A stretch of 64,000 nt of DNA from Parelaphostrongylus tenuis (GCA_019055375.1 JAHQIW010004567.1:62001-126000), one strand, 5' to 3'; numbered from the stretch's first letter, positions 1-11,321 are shown. A program made the numbers and translations. Notes: generated by a model from the letters alone, not told the origin.

Positions 1-3000
1 GGTATGGGAAAAGAAAGTATCAACTACAGGAAATAGACTAAATACTCATAATAATGCTTTTAGATTCGACTGCACTGTCACCAATAACCTTCTCCTCGAG
101 AAAGTTGGTTGCCACATATAGTGCATCCACGACTGCAAAAAAAGATTTGAATTAATTCATGTAACGATGTTGTGAGTTTCAATCTGAAATCATACCATTT
201 CCAGAGTTTTTCAGATTCGCCTTTACTTTATGGCTGAGAAAACGAAGATGATCAAAGCTTGTACGTAATGGGGCATCATCCTCTAGATAAACGGCAGGAA
301 CTCCAATAGAGTTCTTTGTTTTCTCAAATCCAAATAAAACGATCGCCACTCGGTCCTTCGATTGTGAAAATATCTAGACAGTTAGATGCGTTTAAAGCAG
401 AGAGTAAGTGTCAAGCTAATATTTATCAGTTAGTAACTTCTATTAAAGAAGACAGAAGTATATTACGTTTCAAGCGAAGTACCAAAAAGACCAATAAGTT
501 CACTAGATTCTTTAGGTTACACGAGGTTACTATTGAAGCATATACAGCTAACGTTTTGACATCACCGTTTTCTTCATAGTCGGATAGATCTGAGACGAGT
601 GTCCATAGTCTATCATAATCACGACGTAGGTCATTTGAACCTCATCAAGTTGAATCTTCTGGATTGGAATCATAACCGCTCATCTGAGAACCTCGCTCGT
701 CAGTGCCCTCTTGAACAGTTGTTGTTGACTGTTTGTATTCATATAGACAACTTGCAGGAGCAGATGTTCTAAAGGCTACTGATTGACCCCGATTTTCCGA
801 TTCTGAAGAAGACGAAGACGTCGAAACCTTAGACGAATAAACTTCCATAACGACGTCGTGTGTTTCAATAGATATTGAATTTCATAAAAAGAGTAAATGA
901 CAGTGGTCGCTCTCGAAAGGAAACTTATCTGAACTCTCAATTAGTAGTAGCGATTTTTGAAAAATCGTTCCACTTCGCCTCTCAGGCCACTGGAAGTTAG
1001 ACTTAATCTGAACAACGGAATCACACTTTTACCTTCTCCCAGGGTTGGTATCGTCGAACTTTTTGTGCATTAGCAAATAACGTAGTTTTCGGCCACATTT
1101 CTTGTGATGTAACATACATCATTAGTCGGCTCTTGGGAAGATACCGTTGTCGACAACATCGACGAAGAATACGATCGACTCGTTGAATATCTTCACGTTG
1201 GCGCTAAAAAAGCCGAAAGTCCTAAGGTCACGAAGAGACGCTTGTCTCCGCAGACACTCGAGCTGATACGTCAACGTGGAATCGCACGAGCCGCAGGCAA
1301 CCGAAACCTTACGTCCGAACTTGCGAAACGATGCAGAGAAGCGATAAAAGAAGACCTTAAAGAGAGAAGAGCAGCAGTTATGGCAGAAGCTGCAGAAGCT
1401 GGGAAGAGCATTCGCAAAGCCCAGCGAGGCTTCGCCAACTATAAGACCAAGATGATTGCACTCCGATACCCTGACGGGACACTTACAGCTTCCAGAAGGG
1501 CTATGGAGAAAATCATCCACCAGTACTACTCGGATCTCTTCGCTAGCCATGTTCTCTTACCGTCATATAAATTGAAAGAGGACGAATATGTCGTTCCACC
1601 GGTCCTTCCTTCCGAAATCCGACATGCTATATCGTCGGTGAAAAATAGAACAACACCCGGTCCAGACAGGATTAGACCAGAACACCTGAAGAACCTGCCG
1701 CCAGTTCTCATCAACACCCTGGCTCGGCTCTTCACTCGCTACCTGTCAGAATGCAAGGTCCCTATTCAATGGAAAACCAGCAAGACCGTATTGTTGTTCA
1801 AAAAGGGAGACCTTCACGACATAGGCAATTATCGCCCAATCTGCTTGCTGTCCGTTGTTTATAAACTCTTTACTCGAGTCATCCTGAACAGGATTGACAG
1901 AACACTGGACGAAGGACAGCCATGCGAACAAGCAGGGTTCAGAAAAGGATTTAGTACCATGGACCACATCCACACGATCACAAGACTCATTGAAGTTTCG
2001 CGAGAGTACAAACAACCACTCTGTCTCACTTTCATCGATCTGAAAAAAGCCTTTGATTCAGTGGAAACAGAAGCGGTTATAGAGGCTCTGGATAACCAGG
2101 GCGTCCCTACTCGGTACATAATGATCCTTCGTGAGCTTTATAAAGATTTCACGACCAGAATATCTCCATTCTACAACAATATCACAATTAACGTAAGAAG
2201 AGGGGTTCGACAAGGCGATACAATATCGCCAAAACTATTCACTGCCACCCTACAAAACGTCATGCGAACATTAGAATGGGACGAAATGGGAGTGAAAATT
2301 GACGGTCGACAATTAAACCATCTTCGCTTTGCTGACGATATCGTTCTCATAACACCAAACATCAGCCAAGCGGAACGAATGTTGACTGATTTCGATAACG
2401 CCTGTGGAAAGATCGGTCTTCAACTGAATCTAACGAAAACAATGTTCATGAGGAACGGATGGGTTTCTAATGCCCCATTCACGCTCAACGGAACGACAAT
2501 TTCCGAATGCTCCAGTTACATCTATCTAGGTCGTGAAATCAACATGATGAACGACCTAGCCCCAGAGTTGAGCAGGAGGAAACGAGCGGCTTGGGGAACG
2601 TTTAAGAGCATCGAAGATGTAGTGAAGAGGACAAAGAACATCCGACTCCGTGCCCACCTTTTCGACTCGACAATTATCCCTGCCCTAACGTATGCAGCAG
2701 AAACCTGGTCGCTACGTAAGCAGGATGAAAGATCACTTGCCGTTATCGAACGCGCAGTCGAAAGGTCGATGCTAGGAGTGTCTCGTATTTCGCAAATGAG
2801 ACAAAGGATCCGAACTTCCGACCTACGTCAACGATCGAAAATCAGAGACGCCGTTCTACACGCCAGGATATCGAAAATAAGGTGGGCCGGACACGTGATG
2901 CGCTTCAACGACAACCGATGGACGAGAGCCGTTACCGACTGGATTCCTCGGGACGTCAAGCGCTCTAAAGGAAGACCACTGACCCGTTGGTCCGATTTCT

Positions 3001-3463
3001 TCACGAAAGCGATGGAAGAAAGATATGATGCTCAGCGAATTCCTAGAGCAAGGAGGACCCACTGGGCTACTCTTGCACGCGATAGGGAAAAATGGAAGAG
3101 TTGCTGGTACCCGAACATATACAATCTTGGACGCAATTTGAATACAGCTGAGTGTCTCAGAAATAGAATTTCTGTTCTAATCAAACATTTTCAAATTCTC
3201 AAATTACGATAATACACTACTTTTCAATCACTCGTAGACTTTGTTATTCAATTTTGAAACCTAACAAATCTTACTTTTCTTGAAAGAATCCAATCAGCAG
3301 CTTCTTTTGCCATTGAAAAATAACTTCGACCATCGACAATATTATTCATGGTATTCCCACAGTTTATGACAAGCACAAGAACGCTATATTTTTCCTTTCT
3401 GCCGGTTTTTTTGACTGTGTTCCTTGCGTTTGGTATCACTTCATCATCTTCCCAGTCAGACAT
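1..3463 (-). CDS. cku-80: Ku80 homologue, N-terminal part (runs off the left edge)
   Basis: Ku80 pairs with Ku70 to bind double-strand DNA ends and start non-homologous end joining in the nucleus. Exons read on the minus strand: 3275-3463 (63 codons, ATG at 3463), 196-373, 46-132 and a piece at 1-23 that continues outside the window. All junction phases agree (0, 1, 1), with gtaaga, gtatga and gtattt donors. The protein starts with an acidic leader, then a beta strand YSVLVLVINCGNTM (about residues 26-39), then SRKIFSQSKDRVAIVLFG spanning the first junction, then VVDALYVATNFLEE. This follows the order of the Ku80 N-terminal von Willebrand A-like domain (known family pattern: NKDEIALVLFG, then a conserved DAL motif). 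Typical Ku80 is about 700-730 aa, so only about 20-25% is here. A TTTGTTCAG acceptor lies one base before the ATG, which suggests spliced-leader trans-splicing. Intron 1 (374-3274) contains an RTE element. Family call is confident; the edge exon is tentative. Confidence 0.85.
1120..3115 (+). mobile_element. RTE-clade non-LTR retrotransposon, 5'-truncated, 3' end missing
   Basis: The open frame runs from about 1150 to 3212 with no stop and encodes a linker, a full reverse transcriptase and the C-terminal tail of an RTE-type protein. Visible motifs: TPGPDRIRPEHLK and NYRPICLLSVVYKLFTRV (RT 1-2), EQAGFRKGFSTMDHI, LTFIDLKKAFDSV (first catalytic Asp), [27 protein letters not shown] (catalytic FADD near 2335), then [14 protein letters not shown] and HWATLARDREKWKS. 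The upstream apurinic endonuclease domain is absent, so this copy is truncated at its 5' end. It lies antisense inside Ku80 intron 1. It matches the minus-strand copy at 31050-32105 closely until the bases GGTACCCG near 3110 and then diverges, so the normal 3' tail has been lost. The last 30 or so codons before the stop at 3212 are probably host DNA. Confidence 0.9.
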
Positions 3464-3474
3464 ACTGAACAAAT
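3464..3474 (-). promoter_or_regulatory. Candidate trans-splice acceptor before Ku80 ATG
   Basis: On the minus strand the bases TTTGTTCAG end one base before the ATG at 3463. No upstream exon is needed for the start, so in a nematode this is best read as a spliced-leader acceptor. A cis intron with a 5' UTR exon is the alternative. Confidence 0.45.
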
Positions 3475-3784
3475 AACAATGAGGAAACTTAACATGAAAA
3501 AATTTCTATAGGTAAAACGGAAGACAATGATAAAATTTGCAAAGTTCCACGGTGACATACAAGTGAAACACAGAACTAGCATTATCGACTCAACAAAAAT
3601 ATTACAGTCATCGTCTCGATTACCTCATTCTACTAATCATTATCTTGAGAGTTTTTTTTTCAGACAGAAGACTTGTGTACCATCGAGAAATTTCGTCAAT
3701 TTTCAACACGTTTCTTTATTTTTTCACTATAAGCTGAAATGTTTGCTTCGTAAATACAAATTTATTTTTCTATGTGTGCTACCT

Positions 3785-4456
3785 GTTAGGTTGAGCAAAA
3801 AGTTCGCGAAAATTTTTGAAGCTTTCTTTTTGATATCATTGTGTCGTGTTTTCTTATCAATTTGTATATATTAATCTAATTCATTGAGTCCAAAATGCTT
3901 ATTGAACAGTTTGATTTGCGTGTGCTGACCCGCCACTGTTGGAAAAAAAGGCTTAGCATTCTTAGCGTCGTCGATGATGTTAAATGAGGGTGCGGGTGCT
4001 GGTACAGCGACTCAATCGACTGTGGGCAATTGCTTAAGCGATCCAAAGAAGGTAATTATTATCTTGAAAACACACCTAGTGCTAGCCGATCATCTGTTTT
4101 AGATGCAACTAACTTGCAAGTCGCTTTGTATGCTGAGCCTTCATCGATTACTCGTGATTTGGCTGAAGAGCTTGGTGGTTTATAGCGGACTATCGTCAAC
4201 AAGTTGCACCAACTTGACTCTATCAATAAGAAGCCTCGCTAGGATCCGCATGAACTTTATTAGATTATAGCCACTTTCGACCAATACAAGACTTTCTGAA
4301 TGGTCGTCATTTGAAGCATTTGATGTGATGAAAGAAGCATGTCAACAGTTTTTCGATTCAACGAAGTCGCAATGGAATTTGGAGCACGTCCGAAATCATG
4401 CAGAACGATGGCAAAAAGTCGTGCACAATGATAGTCTGTGCCTCGAGGAATAGCTA
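3785..4456 (+). pseudogene. Mariner transposase relic, internally deleted
   Basis: The left edge has a mariner-like terminal sequence (TTAGGTTGAGCAAAAAGTTC at 3786-3805). Interrupted frames then give pieces of the transposase DNA-binding region: SRSSVLDATNLQVALYAEP-like residues with TRDLAEEL and a helix-turn-helix segment near 4090-4210. Downstream comes a C-terminal end, FDSTKSQWNLEHV followed by RNHAERWQKVV, with a stop at 4454-4456. The DDE/D catalytic core is missing between them and there are several stops, including TAG within the HTH region. This is a dead, deleted mariner/Tc1-superfamily copy. I could not find a convincing right terminal repeat. Confidence 0.75.
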
Positions 4457-4506
4457 TTGGTGTTCTCGCTCGTAATTTGCACACAAAAACGATACCTTTA
4501 ACGGGT

Positions 4507-4854
4507 ATACTAATAACATCATACCACTGCAAGTGGCAGTCAAAGTAGAAAGAATTTAGACTGGTTATCGATATCCAGTGTCTGTCAACACAAGTGGGTT
4601 CAATGCCGATAGCGGCTGCCCTGCCAGACCGTTGACTGTTGGCTGTTGGCAGACAAAGCGTTGTAGCGTAGATAACAGTGCTGTGCAAGAACGAGCGTCG
4701 GTAGTGCAATGGTTAGCATACGCTCCCGGAAAGAGTGAGATCTGGGTTCGAATCCCGGCTGACGCAGACGTTTTTGCACAGTACTCCACATATTGGGCAT
4801 AAGTATAACATCATACCACTGCAAGTGGCAGTCAAAATAGATAGAATTTAGACT
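4507..4854 (+). repeat. tRNA-derived short repeat, family A (core 4695-4765)
   Basis: The core folds as a cloverleaf: acceptor GCGTCGG with CTGACGC, D arm GTGC/GCAT, anticodon arm CGCTC/GAGTG and a T arm with GGTTCGAATCC (Pol III B box). The anticodon loop CCGGAAA lacks U33, so this is not a good functional tRNA. The core sits inside a longer unit whose edges carry the same block (CATACCACTGCAAGTGGCAG) at about 4519 and 4811, a direct repeat that brackets the element. Closely related copies lie at 8.2-8.7 kb. Confidence 0.75.
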
Positions 4855-4859
4855 GATAC

Positions 4860-6990
4860 CTTCAAAACTTCCCAAAACTTTTCGCTCTACTCTGGTAACA
4901 AAAAGCGCCTGAAGCATAGTTTATGTGACATGAGTAATGGATGTCGAATTCAAAGTGTTTGTTAAATTACATGCACTAATCAAACGCATGGGTATCAGTG
5001 TGAGGTGAACGATTAGAGCTTGTTTTCGGCTAAAGCACTAACTCTCTTGTAACCAGAGATCCTAAAATGTTAGAAACTTTAAAACATGTTTATGTCGCTC
5101 ATGATGCATGATGGTGCTCTTTCAATAACTATTGGAAATATTCCAATTATAAGAAGGACCACTGGATGGATGGAGGAGTTTAAAACCTAGCCGATTTGGA
5201 AGAAGAACTTTTGCTGAAGATATAAGTGGAACTTCTCGAATAAAGTTAATTATTGAGTCGCCTATCACGCTGAGATATAATTTTATTCTCAAAAATTAAA
5301 CAGTTTAGTCTAAACTCATCTTTCTTAATGAAAAATTGAACAATGGACACTGAAAGTCTCAATGTAGAAGTTGAAGATGCAAGAGATGTGGACCCTCATG
5401 TGCTTTCTGTTCGAGATTCTAATTTGAATGATGGTGGGAGAAGAATTGAGAAAGAGCCTCGATGACGCAATGCATAAAACGTTAGCCCCTTGAAAGGAAA
5501 TTGTGGGTTCAAAGACACTTCAGATTTCAACTGTTGCTCGTATCACGGCATTCCTAATTTTTTTATGGTTGTAGCATTCGTCAAAAAATTAATAAGCACC
5601 TGATGGAAAGCTGAACACTGTATAAGAAGTGGTATAGCCTAACATTCCATGGCTCGAGTTCGTGGGGATGGAAATTTTTTTGTAACGGGTGCATGGAAAT
5701 GATAAAATTCGCATGAATTGTTCATAGGGCCAGACTTGAGAGCTGATTATGGATGAGATGAACAGATACGTACAATAAAAAAAAGTGTTGTGGAGACCGG
5801 GGAAAGATCTGGAGCGGCATAATGAAGTTGAAGCAGAAAAATAAGAAGAACATAGATAGTATGCCTACAAAACAATACCTATTAACGGAAATGATCCGAG
5901 AGCATAAATCGGCATTTAAGTCAGTTAAGCTAAAGCTGTAGTCAAGATCACAATGATTCAACTTTTACTGCCTCGCGGCATTCTCTACTGAAAATATCAT
6001 CCATCGCCTTCTCCGTTCGTAGACTCAGTTTAGCCATAAGTGGAAAAAATCCTTGTCATTATCCAAGAACAAGAAAAGTAGTGTACGGCGAGAATATCAT
6101 CATTAAGATTCTCTACTCATAATACTAGCAGATAAAGTGTGTCACATGTACGTCTCGCATCCCCATACCATAAGAAATCGCTCTTCAAAAGCAGTAAATT
6201 CTATATCTACCAGTAAAGAAAGTCGCACATGGTCATCTTGCTCAGAAAGGGTGAGCAAAAGGGTCATCGTAATTATTGCTCGGCACGCTTGTTGAGCTTT
6301 ACAAGATTTTCCAAAGATTATCTCCTTGCATATATGAAACTTAAGATGATGCACAATCGGTAGAATACAGAGTTCCGAGCAAAGTCTGTTCTATAAATTT
6401 ACAAAGGCTTGGATTTCAGAAAGTCTCTGGTGATGGAGATATTATTGTCACTTATCAAATCAGGTTCAGATGTTAAGTACTAGGTACGGCCAAATTGGAC
6501 AGCATGTATTGACTTCAATGCATTTTTTCCGCTTATTCTTTGCCGCACAATTACTTTTCGTACTTTTCAAATTCATTCATTAATATAACTGAAGCAGATG
6601 AACTATTGTACGTAGAGAAGCTCATCTCTAAACTTAATAAATTACAAAAAAAAAACTGTTTTACGTAGAGCTTTGTTCAGTCGGCGGTGAGTTGCTTATT
6701 ATGAGTGTATCGAAATATAACCGAACTACAGAAACTATCCTAGTTGCAAAGCGGACTCAAGGTGGCAAAATCTTCTACATCATAGATAAGAGTTAGTAGT
6801 TTTCCAAAAACAAGGAACAATATGGACTTAGAGGATGAAAGATAATAAGAACGCATAACAATAGCAAAATTTTTAAAATTGATTAGGTGGACTACGAAAT
6901 GGTAGAGATGTCGAACATGATGAGCACAAGCTTGATTGGACCTTTCATAGAGAATGCAAGGTTTCTCATACCTCCGTGATTAGAAAATCT
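4860..6990. other. Intergenic stretch with no supported gene
   Basis: About 2.1 kb of AT-rich sequence. The open frames are short, have no splice-site pattern and resemble nothing I recognise. I see no strong repeat or RNA structure here. Confidence 0.5.
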
Positions 6991-6997
6991 GTTACTG

Positions 6998-7405
6998 TTC
7001 ATTTATGGCGGCGCCACTTGAGGCCTTCGGTAAAAACGTATTTCTTGCTTTTGCAAAACCTTTCTGTACTTTATCGATAGCTCAAATCAAGTGAATTTCA
7101 ATGGCATGTTTAATTTCTCGAATAGCTTATTTTTAGCGCCGGGCCAGTCAAAATAAGATTTTGTTTCTCATTCAAAGATTTCTCACTGGATAAAAGATGT
7201 ATTGCTCTATTATGGCGGCGCCACTTGAAGCCTTCAGTAAAAACGTACTCTTTGCTGTTATTTGACGAAGTATAATTATCTGATAGCTTAAATTGAGTGA
7301 AATTCAAAGGTATATTTTATTTCTCATATTACTTGGTTTTAACGCCGTACCAGTCAAAATGAGATTTTGTTTCACATTTGAAGTTTTCTCGCCTGACAAA
7401 AATTT
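6998..7405 (+). repeat. Two tandem ~207-bp units
   Basis: Two adjacent direct units begin with ATGGCGGCGCCACTTGA at about 7003 and 7212. Each continues through a GCCTTC(G/A)GTAAAAACGTA block, a GATAGCT(C/T)AAAT block and a CCAGTCAAAATGAGATTTTG-like block. The units are clearly diverged. An inverted third copy lies at 7640-7860. Confidence 0.8.
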
Positions 7406-7639
7406 TTTATGACGAAATTTTAACCATTATGTAGAGCGAATCTTTTTGATTAAGAATATGTGTTTGCTCTTTGGTATCACAGCTGTACACACACCCTAGC
7501 CGACTAGAAGTGCTCACTGAGTGTGAAATCCAATACTCCTTCGGTCGTTACAAAGCTCGAAGAAGTCCTTTCCAAAACCCAAACATAGCATTATGATCGG
7601 AAAGATTTTCTCTATTTAACGATTAGAGGTTCATTACAA

Positions 7640-7860
7640 CAAAACTTTTATGCAGTGAGAAATCTTCGAATGAGAAACAAAATCTTATTTTGACTGGTAC
7701 GGCGCCAAAAATAACTATTTGAGAAATCAAACATGCCATTGAAATTCACTTGATTTGAGCTATCGATAAATTGCCGAAACGCTTTGCAAAACCAAAAATT
7801 TCGTTTTTACCGAAGGCCCTAAGTGGCGCCGCCCTATTTGAACAATACCGAAAATTTAAA
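7640..7860 (-). repeat. Inverted copy of the ~207-bp unit
   Basis: Read on the minus strand this segment repeats the blocks of the tandem pair at 6998-7405: GGCGGCGCCACTTAGGGC, the CGATAGCTCAAATCAAGTGA block and CAGTCAAAATAAGATTTTG. Together with that pair it forms an imperfect inverted repeat with a spacer of about 240 bases. Confidence 0.8.
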
Positions 7861-8239
7861 CAGACTGATCTGAGAAAAGTTCATGTTCTGCAGCATAAGT
7901 GTGAACGCTCTAGTTCAGCTATCTTGGGGAATTCAAAGAGTATCACTTCGACCAAGATTCGACGGTATTTGGGAGGAAAGTAAAGCCCTCAAACACTAAC
8001 TTAACTCATATGCAAAAAAAATGTTGGAAAAAAACTTCGTAGGTGATGGAATGATGGATGAGAGCAAAAAAATTAAAACTTGAGAAGTGCTGAGATCCGT
8101 GCGCTATATGTGAAAGATAGGGTCGCGTGGAATTTAGAGAACTCAGCGGGGTATAGAAGTGAAAAGGGATACGTATTTCAAGTAAAATATCGTAGAGATA
8201 TCGACATCGTATGAAATAAAGAAAATTAGTAATGTTCAA

Positions 8240-8670
8240 TATAGCCAGATATATTCCCAATGTGTGGAGTACTGTGCAAAAACATTTGCGTCAGCCGGGA
8301 TTCGAACCCAGATCTCACTCTTTCCGGGAGCGTATGCTAACCGTTGCATACTGATGCTCGTTTTGCACAGCGCTCTTATTTACGCTATAACGCGTTGTCT
8401 GCCAACAGCCAACCGTCGACGGTCTGGCGGGATAGCCGCTATCAGCACTGAACACACTTGTGTTGACAGACATTGGATATCGATAATCAGTCTAAATTCT
8501 TTCTATTTTGACTGTTAGCATACGCTCCCAGAAAGAGTGATATTTGGGTTCGAATCCCGGCTGACGCAAACGTTTTTGCACAGTACTCCACATATTGGGT
8601 ATATTATAAAGATCATACCACACTGCAAGTGGCAGTCAAAACAGAAAGAATTTAGACTAATTAGCCAGAT
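8240..8670. repeat. Family A tRNA-like repeats, head-to-head (minus 8288-8357, plus 8515-8567)
   Basis: The minus-strand core 8288-8357 matches the 4.7-kb core almost base for base. The plus-strand core at 8515-8567 lacks its first third and begins at GTTAGCATACGC. Both share the GCACAGTACTCCACA flank. The CTGCAAGTGGCAG block follows near 8620, as in the 4.5-4.85 kb copy. Confidence 0.75.
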
Positions 8671-8681
8671 ATATTATTTTG

Positions 8682-9066
8682 AGCCTTTCGGAGGTCTGAC
8701 ATGGCATCTCTCCCCAGTGAGAAACAAACGCTTCGGCGTTCTCGCACGCCTACGCCTCATCAGTACCACATGCCCTACGGCTCACCCGCTGCTACTATTA
8801 GCGATTGGCCCGAAAAAGTACTACTCTGGGTCAAGAAAAAGGATCACTTGTTCTCACGTTCTAGGGTGATCGATTGTCGACTGCATGGCTTACGACTGTT
8901 ACGAAGCATATATACCAGTACCTTGAAATCATAGATTTCAAACCTCTCTCAAAAATTTAATAAAGTCTGATAAAACGTGTTATGGTACTGATGAGGAGTT
9001 CGAGTAGCCAAAACGTGCGTACATCCCCGCGAGGTGCCATACCAGACCTCTTGAAAGGCTTAAACA
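8682..9066. mobile_element. Non-autonomous element with terminal inverted repeats
   Basis: The left end AGCCTTTCGGAGGTCTGACA (8683-8702) pairs with the reverse complement of the right end (AAGCCTTTCAAGAGGTCTGG, ending about 9062). Homology continues inward for about 90 bases to a shared CTCATCAGTACCA block at 8755 and 8992 (inverted). At about 380 bp with no transposase, it is MITE-like. The superfamily is not assigned. Confidence 0.7.
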
Positions 9067-9590
9067 TTCTATCAGAACATATCAAATTTTCAGCGAGGTT
9101 TCAAAATAGCCGATTGGAATGTAGTTAACAGGATAGTAATCGACAAGAATTTGACTGTATTTTAGCAGCGACATGTTACACCTATATATCGAATAATGAG
9201 GAGTGATATGCCAAGTTTTGAAATTCGAGCGGGAGTTGAATCGTCTCTCAATACATTCATTGCATTACGTATCAAATAGATTGTACATGTCCGATGATTC
9301 TCGCAGGACAGAATTGCTACGTGGAACTAAGAGTATCCATTCGATAGCGTAAGTTTGCGTGATTCCAATACTGTGCTTATTTTCTGGAAAGACTGTTTCA
9401 CTGCAGTGTAGAAGGCAAACTAAGATTCAATTCGACATACGCGAGTACTGTTTTTCGGCCAATGTGTGGGCCAGGCGCAGGCGGGGAGGGGAGGAGATGC
9501 GGGCTGGCCAAGGATTTCATATAGCGATCGATTGACCGCGTTGACGCGTAGATGCGGACTACAATTCCTGTCATTTAATTTGAGATTTCT
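9067..9590. other. Intergenic, nothing recognised
   Basis: No supported gene. Contains a GC-rich patch near 9460-9510 (CAGGCGGGGAGGGGAGGAGA) without other features. Confidence 0.4.
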
Positions 9591-9900
9591 TCTCCGCTTT
9601 GAAAAAAACTTCAGTTAAAATGTGCGACTGTTATACCACAAGATTTCCTCTATACGTTCGAAGGCTTTTCGTGCTTCCAGCGAAGTGACAGTTAAAGCGC
9701 GCCGCGGGTGTGAAACATAATCTTATTTTGAATGCTACAGCGTTGCAAAAGGGTCTTTTCAAAAAAGGACCATGTGGATTAGTTGCCAGAGATTTATGCT
9801 TTCGAATAGTTACTAACACTCGCACAAAAACTTTTTGCTTAGTAAAAGGCGTCGAATCTTCATCAGTAGCCGACAAGTCACGTAATCTTCTTTCCTTTTG
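9590..9900 (+). repeat. Long dispersed repeat, satellite-like family, copy 1
   Basis: About 280 bases here are similar to 53000-53240 and 53760-54040 in the same orientation. Shared blocks are TTTTCGTGCTTC(T/C)AGCGAA, the GTGAAACATA(A/T)T block, GCTTTCGAATAGT-like sequence and CGAATCTTCATC. Copies are diverged and carry no conserved reading frame. Confidence 0.7.
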
Positions 9901-10522
9901 TAGAATGAAGTTGCTATGAAGGTCTTTCGAGAACCCTGCTTACTTAGATGGTCCGTACTCACTAGTTGTGCGAACCCCAGCACATATTCCAAATGCTATA
10001 TTGCTGGTCGTGCTTATGATATTCCTTGATTTCCTGAAGCAACCTTGCAAGGGCGTTTTCAGATCTACAAATGCGTTTCCAAGGAATGGATTTCGGCCCA
10101 TGGAGCCCTGCCCGGGCTTCCTACTTGTTCATTCGGAGATGATGTCGGACCGAAGTCAAAAGCAAAAGTAGGAAAGAAAATCAACCTTCCGCTTACGGAT
10201 AATGTGAGGCCTCTTGAATCTGTATTATCAAACTATCGAAGGATAAGAAAAACCTACATAAAATAACAGAAAATGTTATTTAACAGCTGAAAATAAGTTT
10301 CTTCTCAGAAGAACATGGTTTCTCGTTGAAACATTGGGAATTTTCTAGAAGAAAGAGCAATTTTCTCACTAAATTGTCCGTACAGAAGTCTTTACTATTA
10401 TTTCCATTGTGACGCGCGCCAATGCTAATTACTTGGCATGCGGCGCGGCGATCGGTGCATGAATTTTCATGCATTTGGTCCCCGCCGCGAAATCATACCC
10501 AAGAAAGAGTACCGGGAAATGT

Positions 10523-10645
10523 GGCGGCTCCTGTGGTGTAACGCAGCAGGCGTTGCCTTCGGGTATGACTGAAGAGCAGGTTCAACTTCCGCCTAATGTT
10601 TAGTGTTTTGCATACCACTCAATATCGCTTGTAATGTCATACGAC
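10523..10645 (+). repeat. tRNA-like repeat, family B
   Basis: GGCGGCTCCTGTGGTGTAAC gives an A-box-like start; GGTTCAACTTCCGCC is a degenerate B box. The 3' flank TTTGCATACCACTCAATAT is the family B flank (compare TTTTTGCTCACCACTCAGTT at 14320). Confidence 0.55.
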
Positions 10646-10869
10646 AGCTAGAAGTCAGTAAGAATAGAGGAGTACTTCTTCGTATTTCACTGATCCGTCT
10701 TCACAGCGTTTTTTTTTCCACAGTGCCGTTCCAAGTACTTCGAGCTTTCGTTTCGGTTTTTCGTCTTCCTCCTGAAAGTCGTAGAATACTGGTCGAGCGA
10801 GTAACCTTGAAATCTCAATGATAGCCTGGCTGTGAAGTTCCATAGTTAGTTGTTGTTGACTGCCGGAGA

Positions 10870-10925
10870 GTGCCGGGGGTGGGGGGGGGGGGGGGGTGAA
10901 ACACCGCACCGCACCGCACCGCGCC
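10870..10925 (+). repeat. G-run followed by (ACCGC)n short tandem repeat
   Basis: A run of more than 20 bases that is nearly all G (about 10873-10896) is followed by ACCGCACCGCACCGCACCGC. It lies about 400 bp upstream of the PPP1R11 start. Such runs are error-prone in assemblies, so length here is uncertain. Confidence 0.8.
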
Positions 10926-11004
10926 GAGCATCACAACCAGTCGGCCACGGCGCTCCCGAATAGAAATATATTTAGATCAAAACAAATTAACTAGCAAGAT
11001 CTAA

Positions 11005-11145
11005 AAGAAAAATCAAACAAGAGAGAGTAGAAGACGTAGAGAGACGCAGAAAAAAAGGAAGAAGAAGGAAAAAAGACGGGAGAAAAACAAGAAAAGAAAA
11101 CACGAAAAAAAAAAGGGAGAGGAATCATAGCAGATAAAAGGAGGA
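11005..11145 (+). repeat. Polypurine tract upstream of the PP1 inhibitor gene
   Basis: About 140 bases are almost entirely A and G on the plus strand (GAGAGAGTAGAAGACG, AAAAAAAGGAAGAAGAAGGA and similar). It ends about 180 bp before the ATG at 11322. A promoter role is possible but not shown. Confidence 0.7.
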
Positions 11146-11321
11146 GCTAGAGCGCCAAATTGAGAGCATTCAAACTTCCCACTCCGCACTGGCGTTAAGT
11201 GCCAAAATTGCGCCGCAGACGCGTCGGATTGACGCATTGTTGGTGCTGGCATTTCCTTGGTTGACGTCGATTGCGGTCACGAGCCGTTCCATTCGTTTCG
11301 TTGTTCTGCTTCCTTGTCGGG

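Noticed and set aside
566..848. Alternative Ku80 first exon (MTYVVIMIDYGHSSQ at 566-634) and a Ser-rich 67-codon minus frame (645-848)
   Set aside because: The exon at 3275-3463 joins 373 in phase and matches the Ku80 N-terminus far better. The nearer frames lie in its intron and would duplicate the first strand.
1526..3062. Minus-strand frames of 60-140 codons across the RTE element
   Set aside because: Shadows of the plus-strand reverse transcriptase frame.
4695..4765. Functional tRNA gene
   Set aside because: The cloverleaf is complete, but the anticodon loop lacks U33, the same core recurs in several decayed copies, and it is part of a longer repeat unit.
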